From Streptomyces sp. Ag109_O5-1 (GTDB taxonomy: Bacteria > Actinomycetota > Actinomycetes > Streptomycetales > Streptomycetaceae), in the NCBI RefSeq assembly GCF_003814875.1, contig NZ_RKQF01000001.1, positions 3,100,001-3,164,000 of the forward strand: 64,000 nt of DNA. Direction: 5' to 3'. A program made the translations under genes and the position numbers. Of the stretch, positions 57,525 through 64,000 are shown piece after piece (positions within the stretch are counted from its first letter, which is position 1; each line of letters starts with the position of its first letter). Below the pieces are notes generated by a model. The model ran no database searches. It was not told the DNA's origin and saw only the letters and a program-made list of their open reading frames with translations.

Positions 57525-58087
57525 TCCTGGAGCGCCTCGCGGGCCCGGGCCACCCGAGAGCGGACCGTGCCGACGGGACAGTCGCTGACCTCGGCGGCCT
57601 CGGCATACGGCAGCCCGACGAGCTGGGTGAGGACGAACGCCTCGCGCCGCTCGTCGGGCAGGGCCGCAAGGAGATCCAGCAGCACAACCCCCTCATCGAA
57701 GCCGGGCAGCCCGTGCGGCTGGGCCCGTTCGACGGCGAGTTGCCAGTCGGGGACGTCCGCCGGGCGCGGCCGGGCGGCGGCGTACCGATGACTGTCCACG
57801 ACGGCCCGGCGGGCGATCGACAGCAGCCAGGAGCGGGCCGAACTGCGGCCCTCGAAGCGGTGCAGGCTGCCGAGCGCGCGCAGGAACGTGTCCTGCGCGA
57901 GATCGTCGACCGCCTGCGGGTCGGCGCAGAGATGGGCGACGTACCGCAGGACGTCGCGGTGCAGGGCCCGTACGAACGCGTCCACGGCAACCGTGTCGCC
58001 GGACCGGGCGGCAAGGGCCCAGGCCGTGATCGACTCGTCGCGTTTCTCGGTCGCGTCAGGGCGTGCGGGCAGGACAGAAGTGATCAC
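57512..58087 (-). CDS. ECF-type RNA polymerase sigma factor
   Basis: 191 residues from GTG 58087. Region 2: VDAFVRALHRDVLRYVAHLC, ADPQAVDDLAQDTFLRALGS and ARSWLLSIARRAVVDSHRY. Region 4: LAALPDERREAFVLTQLVGL, PYAEAAEVSDCPVGTVRSRV. The stop overlaps the end of meaB on the other strand by 13 bases. No anti-sigma gene is obvious, but the next gene is a Met/His-rich membrane protein that could sense metal. Confidence 0.9.
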   Translation of the reverse strand: MITSVLPARPDATEKRDESITAWALAARSGDTVAVDAFVRALHRDVLRYVAHLCADPQAVDDLAQDTFLRALGSLHRFEGRSSARSWLLSIARRAVVDSHRYAAARPRPADVPDWQLAVERAQPHGLPGFDEGVVLLDLLAALPDERREAFVLTQLVGLPYAEAAEVSDCPVGTVRSRVARAREALQDQLA

Positions 58088-58215
58088 TCGGTGTCCTCGG
58101 TGATGAAGAGGAAAGGGGAGACGGCCCGGTGGCGCTCGCGGTGCTCGTCGAGCGGGCGTACGGCCGCCGTGTTCGTCCGGGCCGCGCAGGGGCGGTCCCG
58201 GAACACCAGCTGTCG

Positions 58216-58863
58216 TCAGGCGACAGCCGTCCGCACGGGAGGACCCCGAGAAGTGATCGCGTGGACGAGGAGAAGGAGCCGCGGTGCCCGGTCCGAACGT
58301 CGGCGGCGCAGCCGGGGGCGCGGCCGCTCGGGGGTGACGGGCAGGGCGAGCAGCAGCCGTAGCGGGGCGACGAGACGGCCTGCGAGGGCCCGCAGGATGC
58401 GGAACGCCGCGCGTTCGCCGTGGCCGAGCCAGAGGCCGCACAGCAGCGCGGCGAGGAGGTGGGCGGCGAGCATGCCGGTGGAGGCAGTGCCGCCGGTGCC
58501 GAAGCCGAGGTATTCGACGGGGTCTGCATGGGCGGGGCCCATATGCATGGAGGCCATGTCGCCGGCCGCGTCCATGTGCATGGCGCCCATGGGTGTTGTC
58601 CTGGTGGTCCACGCCTGGGCCGCGGAGAAGCCGGAGTGCAGAGCCGTCTGGGCGCCGACCGCGGCGGACGCGACGAGCGGCAGCCCGCGTTCGCGTGCCG
58701 ACAGGGCCCAGCCGAGAGCGGCGGTGACCGCCATGCCCGCGGCCAGTGCCCAGCCGGGCACCGTGCTGCCGGACATCATGACGTGGCCCAGGGCGGCGAG
58801 CAGCACACAGACGGCCGCGAACACCGCGGACCGTATTGTGCGCGCGCACCAACCTGCCGTCAT
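58216..58863 (-). CDS. Membrane protein with Met/His-rich loop (215 aa)
   Basis: Hydrophobic segments at residues 10-30, 35-53, 65-80 and 125-145. Between them lies TTPMGAMHMDAAGDMASMHM, six Met and two His in 20 residues, a composition typical of copper-binding loops. The C-terminus is Arg-rich and cytoplasmic in type. Upstream of the ECF sigma gene on the same strand, so it could relay a metal signal or handle copper; this is inference from composition and neighbourhood. Confidence 0.6.
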   Translation of the reverse strand: MTAGWCARTIRSAVFAAVCVLLAALGHVMMSGSTVPGWALAAGMAVTAALGWALSARERGLPLVASAAVGAQTALHSGFSAAQAWTTRTTPMGAMHMDAAGDMASMHMGPAHADPVEYLGFGTGGTASTGMLAAHLLAALLCGLWLGHGERAAFRILRALAGRLVAPLRLLLALPVTPERPRPRLRRRRSDRAPRLLLLVHAITSRGPPVRTAVA

Positions 58864-59048
58864 GGCGCATCATCCTTGCATCCGGCGGCGACCCGTCCAG
58901 GGAGTGGTACGGGGATCCACAGGTGGCGTGCTCAACTCACAGGTGGGGAGGGTTGGTTCACAGTCGGCTGCGGGCCGGTGGGGGCTGGCCGCGCCCACGC
59001 GGCGGAGCCGCACATCGATACGGCCCAGCGCCCCTTGCGGAGCGCTCC

Positions 59049-59834
59049 TCAGCCGCTTCTCTTCAGTCCCGCCCATGGACCATCCGGTACCCCCGGCTGC
59101 ACGCGCTCCCCCGTCACGTCCACCAGGATCGTGCGGTCGTCGTCCAGGTCGGATCTGACTCGGCGCAGGTGGCCTGCTCTGTCGATCCAGTACGTCAGGG
59201 GCGATTCATCGGGCGTGGGGGTCGGCGGGGGTGCGGAGAAGACGTCGTACGTCCGGCCGTCGATGCGGTCCTCACCCAGATGGCGTGGCCCCGACCTGGT
59301 GAGCAGCCGTGTGCTGTCCGGGCGGGCGGCGGCCAGGCTCAGCGTCAGCCGGAGTGCGGTGTCCAGCGAAGCGGGGCCGTACTGGCGGCGGATCCAGGCC
59401 CCCGGCTTCACCCGCGCCGCGTCCCGTACCGCCTCCGCCAGCGACGCCGGTTTGGCCAGGGGGCCCGCGCTGCCGTCGATCCTGGGGCGGGCGATCGACA
59501 ACCCGGTGCCGTCCCACGCCAGCAGCCCCCGCTCCGCCGCGTCCCCCGTGTCGAACCAGCCCACCGCCCGGTGCCGGTGTTCGTCGACCACCGCGCGGAT
59601 CACGGCCGTACCGCCGGGCAGCGGCGCCTGCACCGTCACCTGTTCCGGGCTGTCCCGGTAGGCCTCGAACCGGGTGCGGGCCATCCGCCGCGCCTCGGCC
59701 GCCGAGAGGGGGCGGGGATCGCCACCGCCGCCGACGGCGAACGGCAGTGTCCCGCACACTCCGGCCACCACGGCGAGGGCCGCCCAGGTCCAGGGGGATC
59801 GCATCCGTGCTCGTACTCGTGCCGCTGTCCGCAT
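59049..59834 (-). CDS. Hypothetical membrane-anchored protein (261 aa)
   Basis: From ATG 59834 (ATG at 59804 also possible). Basic start, one hydrophobic segment (SPWTWAALAVVAGVCGTLPF), then a soluble domain: ARTRFEAYRDSPEQVTVQAP, VRAVVDEHRHRAVGWFDTG, and at the end SPLTYWIDRAGHLRRVRSDL. The pattern resembles exported lipoprotein-like LolA/LppX-type folds, but this is not certain. Confidence 0.6.
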   Translation of the reverse strand: MRTAARVRARMRSPWTWAALAVVAGVCGTLPFAVGGGGDPRPLSAAEARRMARTRFEAYRDSPEQVTVQAPLPGGTAVIRAVVDEHRHRAVGWFDTGDAAERGLLAWDGTGLSIARPRIDGSAGPLAKPASLAEAVRDAARVKPGAWIRRQYGPASLDTALRLTLSLAAARPDSTRLLTRSGPRHLGEDRIDGRTYDVFSAPPPTPTPDESPLTYWIDRAGHLRRVRSDLDDDRTILVDVTGERVQPGVPDGPWAGLKRSG

Positions 59835-59919
59835 GGCAACGTACCTACACGCGGACGGGCCGCGCCCGGTCGACACCGGTGCGCGGCCCTCTCGGCATCA
59901 CCCTTGCGGGGTGCGCCGT

Positions 59920-60651
59920 TTACTCCGTAGCGAGGCTCCGGACGGCCTCCCGGATCAGGTCGGCGACCTTCTTCGGGTGCGCGAGCATGACCAGGTGGGA
60001 CGAGTCGACCTCGACCGTGGTCATACCGGCGCGCTCGTAGCCGTAGCGCTCGACGTCGGGGTTGATGGTGCGGTCGGAGGACGACACCAGGCCCCAGGAC
60101 GGCTTGGTCTTCCAGGCGGCGACCGGGGCCGCCTCGGCGAAGGCCGCGCCCGCCAGCGGGCGTTGGGAGACGGCGAGCACCCTGGCCAGCTCCGGGTCCA
60201 CGTCGGCGGCGAAGATCGCGGGGAACCTGTCGGTCTCGACGGTCACATCCGTGCCGGGCTCGTCCGAACCCGCGACCGGGAACGGCGTGTACACCAGCGC
60301 CGAGGCGAGCTCGGAGTCGGGGAACCGGCCCTGCAGCTCGCCAAGACTCTCGCCCTCCTCCAGGGCGTAACCGGCCAGGAAGACGAGGGCCTTCACGTTC
60401 TCCTCGGCGCCCGCGACGGTGATGACGGCGCCCCCGTAGGAGTGCCCCACCAGGACGACGGGGCCGGGAATCGCACGGACGACCGAGGCGATGTAGTCGG
60501 CGTCGCCGGTCAGGCTGCGGTTGGGCACGGCCGGGGCGAGCACCTTCAGGCCGTCGGCCAGCAGTTCCGGGATGACCCGGGCGAAGCTGGACGCGTCGGC
60601 GAAGGCGCCGTGCACCAGGACGACGGTGGGTGTGGGAGTGGGGTCGGTCAT
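59920..60651 (-). CDS. Alpha/beta hydrolase (243 aa)
   Basis: Nucleophile elbow GHSYGG near residue 90; oxyanion region VVLVHGAFADASSFARVIPE; catalytic His probably in DSSHLVMLAHP near residue 225. Matches the small esterase-like class (EstC/salicylate esterase type). Cytosolic; substrate unknown. ATG at 60651 with GGGA upstream. Confidence 0.88.
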   Translation of the reverse strand: MTDPTPTPTVVLVHGAFADASSFARVIPELLADGLKVLAPAVPNRSLTGDADYIASVVRAIPGPVVLVGHSYGGAVITVAGAEENVKALVFLAGYALEEGESLGELQGRFPDSELASALVYTPFPVAGSDEPGTDVTVETDRFPAIFAADVDPELARVLAVSQRPLAGAAFAEAAPVAAWKTKPSWGLVSSSDRTINPDVERYGYERAGMTTVEVDSSHLVMLAHPKKVADLIREAVRSLATE

Positions 60652-60693
60652 GGGAGTTCCCTGTCGGTGTCCGAGGGCTGACGGGGGGCCGGC

Positions 60694-60924
60694 CTAGCGC
60701 GGGTCGACGCCGATGTCCGTGTCGACGTCGTAGGCGGCTTCCCCGTGGTCGGGGGCGGGGTGCCCGATGTCCGCCCCCAGGTCGAAGGCCGCCGCCCCGA
60801 TGGCCTCCGCCAGCTCCGCTTCCTCGCGTTCCGCCTCGGCCCGGCGGTGGTGCTCGGCCAGCTGTTCCCTGAGGTGGCTGAGGTGCGGGTGGCCGTCGTG
60901 CGCGGGCGGCTCGCTCGTGGTCAT
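60694..60924 (-). CDS. Small charged protein (76 aa)
   Basis: Acidic and His-rich: PPAHDGHPHLSHLREQLAEH, then a helix HRRAEAEREEAELAEAIGAA and an acidic tail. Between two hydrolase genes on the same strand. No family recognised; composition is protein-like but evidence is limited. Confidence 0.5.
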   Translation of the reverse strand: MTTSEPPAHDGHPHLSHLREQLAEHHRRAEAEREEAELAEAIGAAAFDLGADIGHPAPDHGEAAYDVDTDIGVDPR

Positions 60925-60937
60925 GCCGGTGCCCGGA

Positions 60938-61909
60938 TCAGGCGGTGTGCAGGGCCGTGTGCAGGGTGCGTACGGCCAGGGAGATGGCTGCCTCGGCGGC
61001 GTGGGTCTCGCGCAGGGCGTTGAGCATCACGAAGTCGTGGATGATGCCCTGGAAGCGGACGGCGGTGACGGGCACGCCGGCCTCGCGGAGCTTGTTGGCG
61101 TAGGCCTCGCCCTCGTCACGCAGCACGTCGGCCTCACCGGTGATGACCAGGGCCGGGGGCAGGCCGGTGAGCTGCTCGGTGGTGGCGCGCAGCGGGGACG
61201 CGGTGATCTGGGCGCGCTCGGCCTCGTCGGTCGTGTACTGGTCCCAGAACCAGAACATGCCGTCGCGGCGCAGGAAGTAGCCCTCGGCGAACTGGTGGTA
61301 GGAGGCGGTGTCGAAGCTCGCGTCGGTGACCGGGTAGAACAGCACCTGCTGGAGCAGCGGGACGCCGCCGCGCTCCTTGGCCATCAGGGTCAGCGCGATC
61401 GTCATGTTGCCGCCGACCGAGTCACCGGCCACCGCGATCCGGCCGGCGTCCAGGTCCTTGGTCGCGCCCTGCTCCACGACCCACTTCGCGACGGTCCAGT
61501 TCTGCTCGATGGCGACCGGGTAGCGGACCTCGGGAGAGAGGTCGTACTCGGGGAAGACGACGGCGGCGTTCGCGCCGACGGCGAGTTCGCGGACCAGGCG
61601 GTCGTGGGTGTGGGCGTTGCCGAAGACCCAGCCGGCGCCGTGGATGTAGATGATCACCGGGAGGGTGCCGGTGGCGCCGGCGGGCTTGACGATACGGGCC
61701 CGGACGGTGCCGGTGGGGCCGCCGGAGACCGTGATCCACTCCTCGTCGACCGCCGGCTTGGCGATCTCGCCGGACTGCACCTCGTCGACGGCCTTGCGGC
61801 CGTCCGCCGGGGCGAGGTCGAAGAGGTAGGGCGGGTTGGCGGTGGCCTCCACGAAGGCCTGGGCGGCGGGCTCCAATACCGGCGTGACGGGCGTGAAGGC
61901 TTCGGACAT
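60938..61909 (-). CDS. Alpha/beta hydrolase of hormone-sensitive lipase type (323 aa)
   Basis: Oxyanion motif YIHGAGWVFGNAHTHDR (HGxGW), nucleophile in AVAGDSVGGNMTIAL (GDSxGG), Asp near PALVITGEADVLRDEG and His in GIIHDFVML. Length and motifs fit the HSL/GDXG esterase class. ATG at 61909 after AGGAGACTC. Probably hydrolyses small esters; substrate unknown. Confidence 0.92.
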   Translation of the reverse strand: MSEAFTPVTPVLEPAAQAFVEATANPPYLFDLAPADGRKAVDEVQSGEIAKPAVDEEWITVSGGPTGTVRARIVKPAGATGTLPVIIYIHGAGWVFGNAHTHDRLVRELAVGANAAVVFPEYDLSPEVRYPVAIEQNWTVAKWVVEQGATKDLDAGRIAVAGDSVGGNMTIALTLMAKERGGVPLLQQVLFYPVTDASFDTASYHQFAEGYFLRRDGMFWFWDQYTTDEAERAQITASPLRATTEQLTGLPPALVITGEADVLRDEGEAYANKLREAGVPVTAVRFQGIIHDFVMLNALRETHAAEAAISLAVRTLHTALHTA

Positions 61910-62489
61910 GCGAGTCTCCTGGGATTGCGTGGGGCGCACCGGCCGATTCCGGCGCCGCCGCGGCCCACCGTAGGAGCGATGTGTGCCGGACAGTTGCCCC
62001 CGAGCGCACTTCCGGCGGCCCGGCAGCGCACGTGCGGACGCGGGGGCGCAGCGCTGCGGGGTGGAGCAGGTACGACGGCGGTGCGCTGTCGGGCGGGCAC
62101 CACCTTGCCGAGGGGCGGGCGCGGCCGTGCACCCGGGCGGATCCGGCCACGCACCACCAAGCCGGCACCACCGCCCACCCCAGCCGAACACCGCCACGCA
62201 CCACGGAGCCGACACCACGCACCACGGAGCCGACACCGCGCACCGCGGGCGGGGACGGCCCCGCACCGCACACGGATCCGGCCATGCACCGCCTGGCAGG
62301 CGCGACGATGTGCCGCCGAGCGGCGGGCGCGGCCGTGCGCCGCAGGGCGGATGCGCGTGCGCGCACGGGACACACCGCGGCCGGTATCGGACCTAGCGTG
62401 ACGGCCCGGCGGTCGCGGTTCGCCTCTGATCCGACGGCGAACACGGACCCCGGCACCGCAGTTCCCATCCCGGAGGGGGTCCAGCAAGC
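61910..62489. other. Divergent intergenic region
   Basis: About 580 bases between two divergently oriented genes. No convincing gene. Contains a two-copy 21-bp tandem repeat around 62200-62241 (unit includes ACCACGGAGCCGACACC) and Cys/Ala-rich shadow frames. Should hold promoters for both neighbours. Confidence 0.5.
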
Positions 62490-64000
62490 GTGTCCTCAAT
62501 GCCGGTCGGCGGTCTGGTTCCCCAGGCCGTCGACGATCCCGCCGACCTCGTCGTCCGCAACGCGAAGATCCACACCGGAGACCCGAACCGCCCGCACGCG
62601 GGGGCTGTCGCCGTCCGGGACGGTGTGGTCACGGTCGTCGGCGACGACAAGGACGTGGCTGCGCACATCGGCCCGGCCACCAAGGTGGTCGACGCGCTCG
62701 GGCGGCGGGTGATCCCGGGGCTCAACGACGCCCATCTGCACGTGATCCGCGGCGGGCTCAACTACGTACTGGAGCTGCGCTGGGACGGGGTGCCCACGCT
62801 GCGCCAGGGCCTGGCGATGCTGCGCGAGCAGGCCGCCCGCACCCCGAGGGGCCAGTGGGTGCGGGTGGTGGGCGGCTGGTCGGCCGAACAGTTCGCGGAA
62901 CGGCGGCTGCCGACCGTCGCCGAGCTGAACGCCGCCGCCCCGGACACCCCGGTGTTCGTCCTGCACCTGTACCAGTCGGCCGTCCTCAACCGGGCGGCGC
63001 TGAAAGCCGCCGGATTCGACAAGGACACCCCCGATCCGAGGGGTGGCCAGATCGTGCGCGGCCGGGACGGGGAGCCGACGGGCATGCTGCTGGCCGCGCC
63101 CAGCGCCCTCGTCCTCTACTCGACACTGGCCAAGGCTCCGGTGCTGGACGAGGAGCACCGGAAGTCCTCGACCCGGCATTTCCTGCGCGAGCTGAACCGG
63201 TTCGGGCTGACGTCCGCGATCGACGCGGCCGGCGGCTTCCAGAACTTCCCGGAGAACTACGGCACCGTCGTCGAACTGGCCGAGGCCGGTGAGCTGTCGC
63301 TGCGCATCGCCTATCACCTCTTCCCGCAGACCGCGGGCCAGGAGGTGGCCGACCTCACCCGCTGGATCGAGATGGCGGACTACGGGGACGGCGACGAGTG
63401 GCTGCGCCTCAACGGCGCGGGCGAGAACCTCACTTGGGCGGCGGCCGACTTCGAGAACTTCAACCAGCCACGTCCCGAACACGAGGACTACGAGCCGGAG
63501 TTCGAGAAGGCGGTGCGTCTTCTCATGGAGAACGGCTGGGGGTTCCGGCTGCACGCCACGTACGACGAGACCATCCGCCGGGATCTCGCGGTCTTCGAGA
63601 AACTGGCCGCCGAAGGGCTCTTCCCGGCCGGGAACCGGTGGTTGTTCGACCACGCGGAGACCGTGTCGGCGCAGAGCCTCGACCGCGTGGCCGCGCTCGG
63701 CGGTGCGATGTCCGTACAGAACCGGCTGTCCTTCCAGGGCGAGGCCTTCCTGCGCCGCTACGGCCCCGGTGCCGCCGCCGACGCCCCGCCGATCCAGGAG
63801 ATGCTGGACCGCGGACTGACCGTGGCCGCCGGCACCGACGCCACCCGGGTCTCCACCTACAACCCGTGGGTCGCCCTGCACTGGCTGATCAGCGGCCGCA
63901 ACGTCGGCGACCTCGTGCTCCGCCCCCCGTCCAACCGGGTCGACCGGCAGACCGCCCTGCGCATGTTCACCCGGGCCGGCGCCGAGCTGACGGGTGAGGA
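62490..64000 (+). CDS. Amidohydrolase family protein (YtcJ-like), truncated by window end
   Basis: GTG start at 62490 (ATG 62499 possible) after GGAGGGGG. Composite-domain start ADLVVRNAKIHTGDPNRPHA and metal site VIPGLNDAHLHVIRGG (HxH), with later RLNGAGENLTWAAADFE, FDHAETVSAQSLDRVAALGG and AAGTDATRVSTYNPW as further metal-site motifs. Matches the Amidohydro_3/YtcJ class that acts on C-N bonds of small metabolites. Continues past 64000. Confidence 0.9.
   Translation, partial: MSSMPVGGLVPQAVDDPADLVVRNAKIHTGDPNRPHAGAVAVRDGVVTVVGDDKDVAAHIGPATKVVDALGRRVIPGLNDAHLHVIRGGLNYVLELRWDGVPTLRQGLAMLREQAARTPRGQWVRVVGGWSAEQFAERRLPTVAELNAAAPDTPVFVLHLYQSAVLNRAALKAAGFDKDTPDPRGGQIVRGRDGEPTGMLLAAPSALVLYSTLAKAPVLDEEHRKSSTRHFLRELNRFGLTSAIDAAGGFQNFPENYGTVVELAEAGELSLRIAYHLFPQTAGQEVADLTRWIEMADYGDGDEWLRLNGAGENLTWAAADFENFNQPRPEHEDYEPEFEKAVRLLMENGWGFRLHATYDETIRRDLAVFEKLAAEGLFPAGNRWLFDHAETVSAQSLDRVAALGGAMSVQNRLSFQGEAFLRRYGPGAAADAPPIQEMLDRGLTVAAGTDATRVSTYNPWVALHWLISGRNVGDLVLRPPSNRVDRQTALRMFTRAGAELTGE

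Overview
The window looks like a chromosome segment of a high-GC actinomycete, most likely Streptomyces. Evidence: very GC-rich DNA, frequent GTG starts, many ATGA/GTGA start-stop overlaps, leaderless promoters, and a recognisable block of Streptomyces-type housekeeping genes at the right end. No database search was run; all names rest on motifs and context read from the sequence.

Positions 1 to about 45.7 kb are a mobile element with both phage and conjugative-plasmid traits. It continues beyond the left edge of the window. It begins with a frameshifted large terminase and putative small-terminase genes (1-2053, minus strand). Next comes a tightly overlapped 7-deazaguanine operon (2066-7023): folE, queE, queD and queC make preQ0, and two tandem TGT/DpdA-like transglycosylases plus a ParB-fold protein suggest insertion into DNA. 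HNH nuclease and small phage genes follow (7.1-9.8 kb). A type III polyketide synthase gene is split by an IS701-family element with a CTAG target duplication (9873-12379), followed by an XRE/MmyB-type regulator.

A transfer module (13.7-17.6 kb: FtsK/TraB-like translocase, membrane proteins, DUF2637-like protein) sits under a TGACC-N9-GGTCA operator. The same operator lies on the promoter of a neighbouring small HTH gene. Divergent to these are an endonuclease VII-like protein, a replication-initiator-like protein carrying candidate origin repeats, and an Mrr-like nuclease (18.3-20.9 kb).

From 21.0 to 33.1 kb lies the most unusual region: a plus-strand array of about 16 small genes, almost all unknown. 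Six copies of a 31-nt promoter/operator head its transcription units. A seventh, on the minus strand, sits in front of an adjacent gene for a three-repeat, ribbon-helix-helix-like protein. Recurrent hairpins with a CTCGACCG loop follow most stop codons. An IS110-family element and a PIN-domain gene have inserted into this array.

Positions 33.2-35.6 kb hold a PadR/membrane pair and a pentapeptide-like repeat protein. Positions 35.6-44.3 kb are a minus-strand phage replication and recombination block (SSB, RusA-Zn-finger fusion, ParB-fold protein, several zinc-binding small proteins). Positions 44.3-46.2 kb are mostly non-coding or remnant DNA and should contain the right boundary of the element.

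From 46.2 kb on, the genes look chromosomal: MazG-type pyrophosphohydrolase, a repeat-bearing AAA ATPase, SepF paralogue, polytopic membrane protein, YceI with divergent MarR, methylmalonyl-CoA mutase mutA-mutB with meaB, an ECF sigma factor with a Met/His-rich membrane protein, two alpha/beta hydrolases and an amidohydrolase cut by the right edge.
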